Shown: one piece after another, positions 1 to 9,210 of the stretch
Layout of the letters: each line of letters starts with the position of its first letter
Position numbering within the stretch: the stretch's first letter is position 1
NCBI GenBank assembly: GCA_934133175.1
Contig: CAKPAX010000001.1
Span: 1 to 64,000, forward strand
Reading direction: 5' to 3'
Source: an uncultured Clostridia bacterium
GTDB lineage: Bacteria; Bacillota; Clostridia; TANB77; CAG-508
DNA length: 64,000 nt
The notes under the pieces: generated by a model
Told to the model about the DNA's origin: nothing
Seen by the model: only the letters and a program-made list of their open reading frames with translations
The model's database searches: none
Position numbers and translations under genes: made by a program

Positions 1-59
1 TCGAACTTCCTATAATATAAATATATTGCACAGAAATTTGCTTTGCAAATTTCACGCAC

Positions 60-124
60 GAACAAAGACGCGGACTTTAAAATGTTTTAATAAGTACAAA
101 AGTTATTAATGTCCGTTTTTGTTC
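60..124. repeat. Imperfect inverted repeat in the leading gene-free stretch
   Basis: The first 325 bases hold no gene I can support. Inside them GAACAAA (60-66) pairs with TTTGTTC (118-124) and CGGAC (71-75) pairs with GTCCG (111-115), around a long AT-rich loop. A short perfect stem, AAATTTG/CAAATTT, lies just before it at about 34-52. It could be the 3' structure of an RNA or gene that begins before the window, or a transcript leader. No T-run typical of a terminator follows directly. Confidence 0.35.
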
Positions 125-125
125 T
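98..125 (+). repeat. Dispersed 28-bp repeat, copy 1
   Basis: This 28-base segment starts with AAAAGTTATTAATGT and ends with TTTTGTTCT. It matches 26887-26914 at 25 of 28 positions without gaps. Both copies are intergenic and in the same orientation. Its function is unknown. It may be a conserved piece of an RNA 3' end. Confidence 0.5.
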
Positions 126-224
126 TTGATTCATTATATAATAGAAAATCTTAAAAAATGATTATTGTATAAATAACTTTACTAAATATTATACAGAAAA
201 AATTACAGAAAATGGTAAAAAAAC

Positions 225-253
225 TTGAAAAAAATATATAACTATAGTATAAT
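225..253 (+). promoter_or_regulatory. Sigma-A promoter for the 326 gene
   Basis: TTGAAA at 225-230 and TATAAT at 248-253 are separated by exactly 17 bases. This predicts transcription from about 260, leaving a leader of about 65 bases before the AAGGAGG ribosome site at 313-319. Confidence 0.75.
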
Positions 254-325
254 AAATAGTTGTAACTCAGATGAGTGCAATGTAACTAATAAACTTCATA
301 TTAATAATTATTAAGGAGGTAAAAT

Positions 326-982
326 ATGAGTTTAAGAAAGCGGAAAAACGAAATAAAGACAACAGAGGAAGTTATAGAAGAAATGCAAGAATTAAAAGTT
401 TCTTCAAGTAAGGTGATTAAAAAAGATGGAAAAGAATTATCTATTTATTATGGCGATGATTTTTACAAATGGAAAATGAGATTTGGTTATACACATGTAT
501 TGGAAATAGAAATATCAAAGCCACCAATGAAGGCAGAAAAGTTTGATTTCTTAATCTTGCAAAATTACACCAAAATCCAAAATTATTTATTGTCATTAAA
601 AGAGGACTTAAATGTTCTTGAGACATATAAAGAAATTTTAATTCTTCTTTGTTTTTCTAAAGAAGATATTTCAAAAAATGAAGAAATATCGATATCTTAT
701 ATAGAAGAAAAGAGTAAAGAAATACAAGGGATGATACTTGTAAAAAGAGGTGAGATAAAAGAACTTGCTATTTCAAAAGGTAGAGAAACTTTCCACGTTT
801 TTCTCAATGGAAATTGGGTGTATACAGAAAAAAATATAAGAAAAATCTCATTTATTGAAGCAACCAAGACGCATGAAGTGATGATAGCTAGTAGACCTGA
901 AAATGTACCACAGCCAAGTATGAGGCATGTTAACCGTGAAATTTCAAAACTCAGAAAGTATTTAAAAAGTAAAAGTATATAA
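326..982 (+). CDS. Unrecognised 218-aa protein; carries an in-frame CGG at codon 6
   Basis: I do not recognise this protein. It is a charged, apparently soluble 218-aa protein with no signal peptide or membrane segment and a basic C-terminal end (HVNREISKLRKYLKSKS). The start is well supported: AAGGAGG at 313-319 sits six bases before the ATG, behind a consensus promoter. Codon 6 (341-343) is CGG, one of only four in-frame CGG codons I can find in the window. Unlike the other three it is not at a frameshift junction, because the zero frame stays open afterwards and the +1 frame stops within five codons. A likely terminator follows at 1012. The gene looks monocistronic. Confidence 0.75.
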   Translation: MSLRKRKNEIKTTEEVIEEMQELKVSSSKVIKKDGKELSIYYGDDFYKWKMRFGYTHVLEIEISKPPMKAEKFDFLILQNYTKIQNYLLSLKEDLNVLETYKEILILLCFSKEDISKNEEISISYIEEKSKEIQGMILVKRGEIKELAISKGRETFHVFLNGNWVYTEKNIRKISFIEATKTHEVMIASRPENVPQPSMRHVNREISKLRKYLKSKSI

Positions 983-1011
983 GGAGATTATATACATAAT
1001 TAAAAATTATA

Positions 1012-1048
1012 AGAAGCTGAAAGTAATCTATACTTTTGGCTTCTTTGT
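1012..1048 (+). terminator. Probable terminator after the 326 gene
   Basis: AGAAGC (1012-1017) pairs with GCTTCT (1039-1044) and the stem continues inward through GAAAGTA/TACTTTT. Only a short, T-rich tract follows, so efficiency is uncertain. Confidence 0.5.
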
Positions 1049-1143
1049 TATTGAATAACAAGTATTTTTATGTTAAAATGTTAATATAATAGAAGTAAAT
1101 CTAAAATATAATTAAGATATAGATTTAGAAGGGGAAAATCTGT

Positions 1144-1776
1144 ATGGGAAAGAAAAAGAATAAAAAGAAAAATAAAATTGTGGATAATAAACATAAACAA
1201 AATAATCATGAAAGAAAAATAGATAATAATTTGGAGAATATAAGAAAAGATATAGAAAGAATTTCACCAAAAGAAGAGATAAAAAAAGAAAATAAAATTG
1301 AAATTAGCAAAGAAGAAAAAAAAGAAAATAAGAAGAATGATGAAGAAAAAAATGATTTAAAAAAAGTAGAAAATACAACAAAAGAGAATAACCAATTAGT
1401 AGTAAAAAAACAGCCCAAAACTAAAAATGAATCAAAAATATTAAAAAGAGTCTTAAAAAGGTTTTTGAGAATCTTAAAAATAATATTTAAGTTGATTTTA
1501 TTTTGTTTTGCTATAACATTTATATATTCTTTTCTAGTTATACTAGCAACATTATTTTTAATTTTAAGTTTAGTAGGAGTAGGAATATTTGCAATAGGTG
1601 TTGTTGGCTCTATATTTGATATTACAAATTTAATTACAAAAATGGGAGCGGTTGCATTTATATTTGTGGGAATGGGATGCGTATGTTTAGGAATATTTTT
1701 AATGGTATTAATAATAGAAATTATAAAAAAATTTATAAACAAATTAAAACAAAACATAGGAAAAATATTTAAATAA
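1144..1776 (+). CDS. Lys/Glu-rich membrane protein with C-terminal transmembrane segments
   Basis: This 210-aa protein is not assigned to a family with confidence. Residues 1-95 are an extremely Lys/Glu/Asn-rich, probably disordered or helical cytoplasmic stretch. Residues 110-200 form two or three hydrophobic Gly/Val/Ile/Phe-rich transmembrane segments, ending in a short basic tail. The layout loosely recalls the membrane half of DUF1700/HAAS-type proteins, but the N-terminal part does not look like a HAAS domain, so this is only a hint. The ATG is preceded by GAAGGGGAAAAT. A TATAAT at 1085-1090 upstream may be its -10 box, with a poor -35. It stands alone before the teichoic acid promoter. 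Confidence 0.6.
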   Translation: MGKKKNKKKNKIVDNKHKQNNHERKIDNNLENIRKDIERISPKEEIKKENKIEISKEEKKENKKNDEEKNDLKKVENTTKENNQLVVKKQPKTKNESKILKRVLKRFLRILKIIFKLILFCFAITFIYSFLVILATLFLILSLVGVGIFAIGVVGSIFDITNLITKMGAVAFIFVGMGCVCLGIFLMVLIIEIIKKFINKLKQNIGKIFK

Positions 1777-1884
1777 ATAATAATAATTTTTAAAGATTAA
1801 ATTGTCAAAAAATTTTATATATAATAGACGATTTTATCTTTATTTTTTTTCCAAAAATTGTAATGAAAAAATTGCCGAAAATCA

Positions 1885-1913
1885 TTGACATATGGGGAAA
1901 AAATGAATATAAT
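1885..1913 (+). promoter_or_regulatory. Consensus sigma-A promoter of the teichoic acid operon
   Basis: TTGACA (1885-1890), a 17-base spacer and TATAAT (1908-1913) form a perfect promoter about 60 bases before tagD. It probably drives the long run of closely spaced glycopolymer genes downstream. Confidence 0.88.
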
Positions 1914-1973
1914 AAAAAAAGTAATGTTAAATAATAAACGATAAGTTTTATTATTTAAAATATGAGGTGAAAA

Positions 1974-2420
1974 ATGAAAAGAGTTTTAACATATGGAACA
2001 TTTGATTTATTACATTATGGACATATAAGATTATTACAAAGAGCAAAAGAATTAGGAGATTATTTAATAGTAGCATTATCAACAGATGAGTTTAATGCAA
2101 TAAAACATAAAAAAGCATATCATAATTATGAAACAAGAAAAAAGATGTTAGAAGCAATTAGATATGTTGATTTAGTTATTCCAGAAGATAATTGGGAGCA
2201 AAAAATAAACGATGTAAAAACATACTATGTAGATACTGTTGTTATGGGAAACGACTGGGAGAATGATCCTAAATTTGAAATATTAAGGGATTATTGTGAT
2301 GTTGTTTATTTAGAAAGAACAGAAGGAATATCTACAACAAAAATAAAAAAAGAATTAGGATTGCAAAGAGCTGTAAATAGTGTGGATCAAATACCAATTC
2401 CAAAAAGTGAAAGAAAGTAA
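1974..2420 (+). CDS. tagD: Glycerol-3-phosphate cytidylyltransferase
   Basis: This enzyme makes CDP-glycerol from CTP and sn-glycerol 3-phosphate in the cytoplasm, the activated precursor of poly(glycerol phosphate) wall teichoic acid. The 148-aa protein has the nucleotidyltransferase alpha/beta phosphodiesterase hallmarks: TYGTFDLLHYGH, with the HxGH motif at residues 14-17, and the C-terminal signature RTEGIST at 115-121. Length matches TagD/TarD (about 130 aa) with a short extra tail. It is the first gene after a perfect promoter and is followed by four glycerophosphotransferase-family genes that would use its product. The start has a GAGGTGAAAA ribosome site. Assignment is very secure. 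Confidence 0.95.
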   Translation: MKRVLTYGTFDLLHYGHIRLLQRAKELGDYLIVALSTDEFNAIKHKKAYHNYETRKKMLEAIRYVDLVIPEDNWEQKINDVKTYYVDTVVMGNDWENDPKFEILRDYCDVVYLERTEGISTTKIKKELGLQRAVNSVDQIPIPKSERK

Positions 2421-2430
2421 AGGGTGATTT

Positions 2431-3606
2431 TTGTTGAAAAAGTTATGTATAAAGTTTTTTATACTTATACTAAAGATTATATACTTTCCAATAAAACATC
2501 TTAAAGTTCAAAGAAAAGTTGTATATATAAGTAGGCAATTTAATAAAGGAACTTTAGATTTTAATTTAATTGTAAAAAGTATGGAAGAAGAATATCCTGA
2601 TGTCAAAAATGTTGTGTTAGCAAAAAGAATGGAAAAAAGTATTATAAGTAAAATTGGATATTTTTTCCATATGATAGTTCAAATGTATCATATATCAACT
2701 GCAAAAGTTGTTATAACAGATAGTTATTGTATTGTTATAAGTGTTTTAAAACATAAAAAAGAAACAAAAATAATTCAAACATGGCATGCAATATCTGCAA
2801 TAAAAAAGTTTGGATATCAAACAATAGGAAAAAAATCAGGAACAGACAAAGTTATGGCAGATGCAATGTGTATGCATAAAAATTATGATTATGTATTATG
2901 TGCAAGTAAAATTACTAAAAAATATTTTATAGAAGCATTTAATATAAAAGAAGAAAATATAAAATATTTAGGATTACCTAGATTAGATTACATATTGCAA
3001 GAAGATAAAGAAAAAACTGAAGAGATTTATAATACATATCCTGAACTTAAAAATAAAATAAATATATTGTATGTTCCAACATTTAGAAAATACAAAAAAG
3101 TAAAAATAAATGATGTAATACAAAGAATAGATACAAAGAAATACAACTTAATAGTAAAATTACATCCATTAGATAAAAAGAATTATGTTTATTTACAAAA
3201 AGATGGGGTCATATATGATGACAAATTTAAGTCATATGATTTATTAAAAATGTGTGACAAAGTAATAACAGATTATTCATCTTTGGCAATGGAAGCAAGT
3301 TTATTAGAAAAACCTTTATATTTTTACATATATGATGTAAAAATATATAAAGAAGATCCAGGACTAAATTTTGATTTTAAAAAAGAAAAAATAGGAACAT
3401 ATTCAACAAATAGTCCTAAAAAAATAGTTAATATGTTAGAGAGAGAATATGATTTTTCAATTTTAAATAATTTTAGAAAAAGATATATACAAGTAGAAAG
3501 CAATAATTATACCAAAGATTTAACAAAATTTATTATGCAATTAGTAAATGAAGATTATGAAGAAAAAACAGAAATAGAAACTGTTAAAGAAGAAATTAAA
3601 GTTTAA
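2431..3606 (+). CDS. CDP-glycerol:glycerophosphotransferase-family protein (TagB/TagF-like)
   Basis: This is a 391-aa member of the Glyphos_transf family, which transfers glycerol phosphate (or ribitol phosphate in relatives) from the CDP-activated form to a lipid-linked chain at the inner face of the membrane. A hydrophobic N-terminal helix (about residues 5-22) is probably for membrane association. Motifs are TWHA at 117-120, KLHP at 243-246 and TDYSS at 280-284, the usual catalytic and substrate-binding signatures. It starts at TTG (2431), ten bases after the tagD stop, behind AGGGTGAT. A second in-frame TTG follows at once. It could act as the priming TagB-type or polymerising TagF-type enzyme; sequence alone does not decide. 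The C-terminal 25 residues are acidic/basic repeats. Confidence 0.85.
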   Translation: MLKKLCIKFFILILKIIYFPIKHLKVQRKVVYISRQFNKGTLDFNLIVKSMEEEYPDVKNVVLAKRMEKSIISKIGYFFHMIVQMYHISTAKVVITDSYCIVISVLKHKKETKIIQTWHAISAIKKFGYQTIGKKSGTDKVMADAMCMHKNYDYVLCASKITKKYFIEAFNIKEENIKYLGLPRLDYILQEDKEKTEEIYNTYPELKNKINILYVPTFRKYKKVKINDVIQRIDTKKYNLIVKLHPLDKKNYVYLQKDGVIYDDKFKSYDLLKMCDKVITDYSSLAMEASLLEKPLYFYIYDVKIYKEDPGLNFDFKKEKIGTYSTNSPKKIVNMLEREYDFSILNNFRKRYIQVESNNYTKDLTKFIMQLVNEDYEEKTEIETVKEEIKV

Positions 3607-3620
3607 TTAAGGGGATTATA

Positions 3621-4874
3621 ATGAAACAACAGTTAAAGAAATTTATAACAAGTATATCTAAAAATAATATTCTGTTTAGAAAAATAGTAAGAAAAATGTT
3701 ATATGTATACAGATATATAACATTTAAAATAAGAACAATAGGGTTAAAAGTAGAAGATAATACAATTATATTTTCTACTTTTAACGGTAAGTCATATAGT
3801 TGTAGTCCTAAGGCGATATATGAATATATGCTAAAAGAAGAAAAATATAAGGACTACAATTTTATATGGGCTTTTAGAGATACAGAAAAATATAAAGAGT
3901 TAGAAAAAAATAGAAATACAAAAATAGTAAAAACAGGAAGCAAAGAATACTCAAGGGGACTTGCTAAAGCTAAATACTGGATATTTAATTACAAAATAGG
4001 AGAGTATTTATATCCTAAAAAAAATCAGGTATTTCTACAATGTTGGCATGGCACACCTTTAAAGAGATTAGGGTGTGATTTAATTCATTTTGACAATAAA
4101 CTAAATACAATGAAAGAAATGAAAAAAAGATACAAAATAGAATCTCAAAAATTTAATTATTTTATATCACCATCTAAATATGCAACAGAGAAATTTGTAT
4201 CAGCTTGGAATTTAAAAGAAATAGGTAAAGAAAATATTATAATAGAAAAAGGCTATCCTAGAAATGATTTTTTATATAATTATACAGAAAATGATGTGCA
4301 AAAAATAAAAACAAAATTAGGAATAGAAAATACTAACAAGAAAATTATTTTATATGCACCAACATATAGAAGTAATCAACACGAAGCAGGTGTAGGGTAT
4401 ACATACAAAGAAGAAGTGGATTTTGAGAGATTTCAAAAAGAATTGCAAGATGAGTTTATAATATTATTTAGACCACATTATTTTGTAGCAAATGTATTTG
4501 ATTTTGAAAAATATAAAGGATTTGTTTATAATGTGGCTGATATAGATGATATAAACGAATTATATATAATTTCAGATATATTAATAACAGATTATTCTAG
4601 CGTGTTTTTTGATTATGCAAATTTAAAAAGACCTATGATTTTCCATATGTATGATTTGGAACATTATAGAGATGAATCAAATGGTTTTTATTTTGATGTT
4701 GAAGAAGAATTACCAGGGAAAATAACAAGAACAGATGATGAGCTATTAGAAGAAATTAAAAGAATTAGTAAAGAATTTGTTTATGATGATAAATATAAAA
4801 AATTTAATAATAAATACAACTATTTAGATGACGGACAAGCAAGTAAAAGAGTTGTTGAAGTAGTTGTAAAATAA
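3621..4874 (+). CDS. CDP-glycerol:glycerophosphotransferase (TagF/TarF catalytic type)
   Basis: This 417-aa protein is the most canonical Glyphos_transf enzyme of the locus. It has CWHGTPLKRLG (141-151, catalytic-type His143), APTYR (246-250), FRPHYF (283-288) and TDYSS (323-327), followed by YDLEHYRDE and the FYFD motif typical of TagF-type polymerases. The N-terminal 45 residues are basic and amphipathic, suggesting peripheral membrane binding. It would add glycerol phosphate units from CDP-glycerol (made by the tagD product) to the growing chain. The start lies 15 bases after the previous stop with an AAGGGGAT ribosome site. Whether it primes or polymerises needs biochemical data. Confidence 0.88.
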   Translation: MKQQLKKFITSISKNNILFRKIVRKMLYVYRYITFKIRTIGLKVEDNTIIFSTFNGKSYSCSPKAIYEYMLKEEKYKDYNFIWAFRDTEKYKELEKNRNTKIVKTGSKEYSRGLAKAKYWIFNYKIGEYLYPKKNQVFLQCWHGTPLKRLGCDLIHFDNKLNTMKEMKKRYKIESQKFNYFISPSKYATEKFVSAWNLKEIGKENIIIEKGYPRNDFLYNYTENDVQKIKTKLGIENTNKKIILYAPTYRSNQHEAGVGYTYKEEVDFERFQKELQDEFIILFRPHYFVANVFDFEKYKGFVYNVADIDDINELYIISDILITDYSSVFFDYANLKRPMIFHMYDLEHYRDESNGFYFDVEEELPGKITRTDDELLEEIKRISKEFVYDDKYKKFNNKYNYLDDGQASKRVVEVVVK

Positions 4875-4973
4875 ATAATGATATGAATTATAAATATGTA
4901 TGAATATTAGAGAATGGAACTTATTATAAATTATTTGTTAAAATAGTTGAGTGGATGAAAAGGGGGAAATAGT

Positions 4974-7277
4974 ATGAATAAAAAAAATAATTATATATGG
5001 TTGTTTGGTGAAAATTTAGGTAAAACTGCTAATAATAATTCTTTTTATTTTTGGAAACATGTAGTTAACAAAAAAAAGGACAATATTAATAAATATATTA
5101 TTTTAGAAAAAAATAAAGGAAATAAAGAAGTTTATGGAAAATTAAATGAAAGAGAAAAAAAATCTGTTGTATGGAGAAATAGTTTAAAACATTTTATTTT
5201 ATTTTTTAAAGCAGATATGTATTTTGTAACATTAAGCTATAGAGATATAAGACCAGAAAAATTTGGGAATAAAGAATATAATTTTAAAATTGAAAGGCCT
5301 TTAGTATATTTACAACATGGAACTATAGGGATTAAAAAAATAGGATATAGAGGCAATACTTATAATAATAATATGTTTAGATTTATATATTACAATAAAA
5401 ACATAAAAGAAGATTTAATAGAACAAAACGATTTTAGAAAATATCAATTATATTATGGAAAATATTTGCCAAGATATAAAGAACTTGTAAGAAAAAATAA
5501 TCTAGAATTAAAAAGTAAAACAGAAAATAATCAAATATTATGGTTTTTAACATGGAGAGAATACAAAGAAAATAGCTTAGCAAGTAAAATTTTTATAAAA
5601 AAGATTAATTATATTTTAAAAAATGAACAGTTAAATGAATATTTAAAAAAGAATAATATTAAATTAAGATTTTGCATTCATCAACTATATAAAACAAATG
5701 CTGAAGAATTTATGGAGGATGTAGATACAAAAAACATTGAATTGATATATGCTTCTGATATAAATTTAATGGATGAAATTGTAAAAAGTAAAATGTTAAT
5801 AACAGATTATTCTTCATTAGGATTTGATTTTACTTTCCTAAAAAAACCAGTTGTTTTATTTCAGCCAGATAGAGAGGATTATTTAGCTAAAAGAGAAACT
5901 TATTGTACTCTTGAAGAATTAGAAAAATATAGTATAGATTCAAATGAAGAATTTATTGATACTATAATAAATGAAAAATATGATATAAATGAGTTTTTTA
6001 GTTCAAGAATAAATACTGATGTTAATTATAAAAAAATAGAAAAAGGTTTACATATAGACAGAATGTACGATTATTTTAAAAAGAAACAAGAAGAAAAAAT
6101 AACATTTTTAGGATATAATTTTTATGGGGTTGGTGGAACAGTTAATGCAACAAGGTCTTTAGCAGAAGGTTTATTAGAAAAAGGATATATGGTTGAATTA
6201 TTATCTTTAAGGAAAATTGGAAAAGCGTTGAAAATGCCATATGGATTAACATTAACTTGTGTATATGATTTGCTTGGAATACAATATAGCTGTATAAATA
6301 AATTAAAAAAAGATTTATGGGATAAAAATAAAAAGAATTTTAGTTATTTTAAATATGATGTTTCAAAAGAATATTTGAAACCATATGTACTAAAAGGATT
6401 AACTGAAATATTAGATAAAATAAAGAGTAAAACCGTTATATCAACAAGAGAAACTTTACATTTATTTTTAGATGATACAAAAAATGAAAAAATAAAAAAT
6501 AAAATATATTTTTATCATTGTCAAGCTAATCTAATAGATGAGCTATTTCCTGGAATAATGGACGAAATAAGAAAAAGAAAATTAGGAAAGACCGTGTTTG
6601 TTACTGAAAAAAATAGAGAGGCTTATAAAGAAGAACAAAGATATGAAAATTATGATAAATATATAGTAATTGGAAATGCATTGGAAAGAAAGAATGTAAG
6701 AAATATTAATAAAATAGAAAAAGTGGAAGAAAAGGATAAATATACAGTGATATATCTTCTAAGAATAAGTCAAGAAAGAGAATGTGATTTACAAAATTTA
6801 ATAGGATTTGCTAAGTATTTAAAAGAAAACAAAATTAAAAATATTATAATTGACGTATTTGGAGATGGTGATTACGTTGATGAATTTTTAGACATGCTAA
6901 TAGAAAATGATTTGACAAATATTATACATTATAAAGGAAAAACAAATGATTCAACATATCATATTAGAAGACATGATGCATTAGTAGATTTTACATTAAA
7001 TCATTCATTTGGTATGACATATATTGAAGGAATTCTAAGTGGAAAAATGGTGTTTTGTATGAAAAATACTGGTTCATTAGAAGTAATGAGTGATATACCA
7101 GAAGCGTTTATAAATTCATATGAGGATTTGGCAAATAAAATAATTAATTTACCTAATATAACAGTTGAACAATTACAAGAAAATTATAAAAAGATAGAGG
7201 ATAAATATTCAAGAAAAGTTGTTACACAAAAATTTATAGATTTTATGAATGAGGGAGAGACTAATGAGCCAAATTAA
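4974..7277 (+). CDS. Two-domain enzyme: glycerophosphotransferase fused to GT4 glycosyltransferase
   Basis: This 767-aa protein joins two catalytic modules. Residues 1-365 are a Glyphos_transf domain with LQHG (113-116), TDYSS (277-281) and a KKPVVLFQPDREDY segment. Residues about 374-760 are a GT-B, GT4-type glycosyltransferase: an N-terminal GVGGTVNA loop (385-392), a nucleotide-binding-domain start at YLLRISQERE, IDVFGDGDY, and the FGMTYIEGILSGK region that holds the usual E-x7-E-like donor site. A protein with both activities could lay down an alternating or glycosylated glycerol phosphate repeat. The ribosome site is AAGGGGGAAAT. It overlaps the next gene by 14 bases, so translation is probably coupled. 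The substrate sugars cannot be read from sequence. Confidence 0.82.
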   Translation: MNKKNNYIWLFGENLGKTANNNSFYFWKHVVNKKKDNINKYIILEKNKGNKEVYGKLNEREKKSVVWRNSLKHFILFFKADMYFVTLSYRDIRPEKFGNKEYNFKIERPLVYLQHGTIGIKKIGYRGNTYNNNMFRFIYYNKNIKEDLIEQNDFRKYQLYYGKYLPRYKELVRKNNLELKSKTENNQILWFLTWREYKENSLASKIFIKKINYILKNEQLNEYLKKNNIKLRFCIHQLYKTNAEEFMEDVDTKNIELIYASDINLMDEIVKSKMLITDYSSLGFDFTFLKKPVVLFQPDREDYLAKRETYCTLEELEKYSIDSNEEFIDTIINEKYDINEFFSSRINTDVNYKKIEKGLHIDRMYDYFKKKQEEKITFLGYNFYGVGGTVNATRSLAEGLLEKGYMVELLSLRKIGKALKMPYGLTLTCVYDLLGIQYSCINKLKKDLWDKNKKNFSYFKYDVSKEYLKPYVLKGLTEILDKIKSKTVISTRETLHLFLDDTKNEKIKNKIYFYHCQANLIDELFPGIMDEIRKRKLGKTVFVTEKNREAYKEEQRYENYDKYIVIGNALERKNVRNINKIEKVEEKDKYTVIYLLRISQERECDLQNLIGFAKYLKENKIKNIIIDVFGDGDYVDEFLDMLIENDLTNIIHYKGKTNDSTYHIRRHDALVDFTLNHSFGMTYIEGILSGKMVFCMKNTGSLEVMSDIPEAFINSYEDLANKIINLPNITVEQLQENYKKIEDKYSRKVVTQKFIDFMNEGETNEPN

Positions 7278-9183
7278 AGTAGATTTTAAAGATGGAATAT
7301 TAAAAATAGAAAAAGATAGGACAAGACAAACAGAAGATGATATAGAAACAATTGATATTTATAATCTTATATATAAAGAAGAATATAAATCAAAAATAAA
7401 AGTAACAAATATAGAAGAAAAAAATAAAATATTTTTAATACAAGAATTAGAAGGATTAAACGAAGTTGGAACAAAGGATGCAGTTGTTGTATATTCTGGA
7501 CTAAGTAGAATTATGTATAAAATTGCACCTATTGAAGATGTTTATAGAATATTTGTTAAAGTACTATATAAAATTTTAAAAGTATCTATAACTAAAAAAT
7601 ATTTAAAATTTAAAGTATTTGCATATTTAACTAATAAATTTAATTTAAATATTCAAAATATTAATTTTGTTATAGATAGTAATAATTTTAAAGAAGTAAA
7701 TTTAAAAGAATATTTAGTTAAAAAATCTAAATATAAAATGTTACTAGAGAAAAATATTTATAATTTCAAATTTAAGATTGATGATTTATTAGACAGTAAT
7801 GAAGATATAAATAACTTTGTATCATTTAACTTGAAAATCAATGATACAGATGTTCAATATAAATTAGGAATAAAAGATAAAAAAATAAGAAAAAAGAAAC
7901 TAGCTAAAAAATATTATAATCTTCCTATGAAAAGTAAATATGTTAAAGATTTTGCAATACATATTAGAAGAACTATTGCAGGAAATTTAATTGTTGTAAA
8001 AAGATTAATTGACCCAGTAGAAAAAACTCTAAAATTTAAATTTCTAGAAAGCAAACCAGTTTCATTTATTTTATATAATTTTGGAAAAATTGGAACAAAA
8101 TTGAGAAAGAAAAAAATAAATATTTTCTACGAAAAGTTTGCTTCAAAAGCAGAAGAGGGAGTATTTGATTTATTTAAAAAATGTAGTGAGAGTAAGAAAA
8201 CAAAAAATTATTTTGTTATAGATAAGAATAGTGAAGATTATGAAAAGATTAAAAATGAAAAAAATGTAGTAAAAAAATATTCATTTAAATATTATTGGAT
8301 AATATACAATGCATCATGGTTTATTGCTTCAGAAGTTCCAAGTCACTTAAATATATTAAGATCTAACAATAAATATTTTAGAAGAGCAACATATGATAAG
8401 AAATTTGTATTTTTACAACATGGAATAATTTATATGAAAAATTTGGGAGTTAATTCAGCATTTAAAAAAGGTAAAGAAGGCGAATCTCAATACATGGTTG
8501 TAAGTAGCGAAAAAGAAAAAGATGTTGTTGTTGATATGTTAAATTATGATGAAGAACAATTATTAAAAACAGGACTTGGTATGTACAGTAATATAAAATA
8601 TAAGCATATAAATAATGATTCAGAAGATATTGTGTCAATAATGCTTACATGGAAACCATATGAAGAAAATTTATACAATTTTGAAGAATCTTCATATTAT
8701 AAAAATATTATTGAAATATATAATATATTAAAACAATATGTTAAACCAGAAAATATAAAAATTGTTGCACATCCTAAAGTTTATGATTTATTATATAATA
8801 CACATATAAAAGACTCAGTTTGGCAACAACCAATATCAGAGGTATTAAAAATATCAAAAATGTTTATAACAGATTATTCATCTGCTTGTTATAATGCTTT
8901 TTACCAAGGGGCTGGAGTTGTATTTTATCAACCAGATTTAGAATTATATGAAATTGAAAATGGAAAATTAATACCTAATGATGATGAATATATAGGATTA
9001 AGAACTTTAAATAAAGAAGAATTAATAGATGTGTTGAATAAATCAATAAAAGATGGAAAAATAGATTTAAGTGTATTAAGAACAGAAGAACAAGAAAAAA
9101 TGTATCAAACAATCAATGAATTTTCAGATGGAAAAAATATTGATAGAATTTGTGAGAAACTAAAAGAATTAAATTTGGTATAA
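7264..9183 (+). CDS. Glycerophosphotransferase-family protein with a long unassigned N-terminal region
   Basis: I place the start at ATG 7264, because GAGGGAGA (7251-7258) sits just before it. An ATG at 7249 in the same frame lacks a ribosome site. The product is 639 aa. Residues 1 to about 265 match nothing I recognise. The rest is a Glyphos_transf domain with LQHGIIY (His386), AHPK and TDYSS (536-540), followed by a YQPDLELYEIENG segment. It is the fourth member of the family in a row and overlaps the preceding gene. The extra N-terminal half may bind a different acceptor or partner. It is likely a polymerase or modifier acting on the same wall polymer. Confidence 0.8.
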   Translation: MSQIKVDFKDGILKIEKDRTRQTEDDIETIDIYNLIYKEEYKSKIKVTNIEEKNKIFLIQELEGLNEVGTKDAVVVYSGLSRIMYKIAPIEDVYRIFVKVLYKILKVSITKKYLKFKVFAYLTNKFNLNIQNINFVIDSNNFKEVNLKEYLVKKSKYKMLLEKNIYNFKFKIDDLLDSNEDINNFVSFNLKINDTDVQYKLGIKDKKIRKKKLAKKYYNLPMKSKYVKDFAIHIRRTIAGNLIVVKRLIDPVEKTLKFKFLESKPVSFILYNFGKIGTKLRKKKINIFYEKFASKAEEGVFDLFKKCSESKKTKNYFVIDKNSEDYEKIKNEKNVVKKYSFKYYWIIYNASWFIASEVPSHLNILRSNNKYFRRATYDKKFVFLQHGIIYMKNLGVNSAFKKGKEGESQYMVVSSEKEKDVVVDMLNYDEEQLLKTGLGMYSNIKYKHINNDSEDIVSIMLTWKPYEENLYNFEESSYYKNIIEIYNILKQYVKPENIKIVAHPKVYDLLYNTHIKDSVWQQPISEVLKISKMFITDYSSACYNAFYQGAGVVFYQPDLELYEIENGKLIPNDDEYIGLRTLNKEELIDVLNKSIKDGKIDLSVLRTEEQEKMYQTINEFSDGKNIDRICEKLKELNLV

Positions 9184-9210
9184 GATATAAATAAAAAAAT
9201 GGAGGAATAA

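Noticed and set aside
1206..1757. Long open frame on the - strand opposite the 1144 gene
   Set aside because: It mirrors an AAA/GAA-rich gene, giving Phe/Ile/Ser-rich nonsense. There is no ribosome site, and the + strand gene has one.
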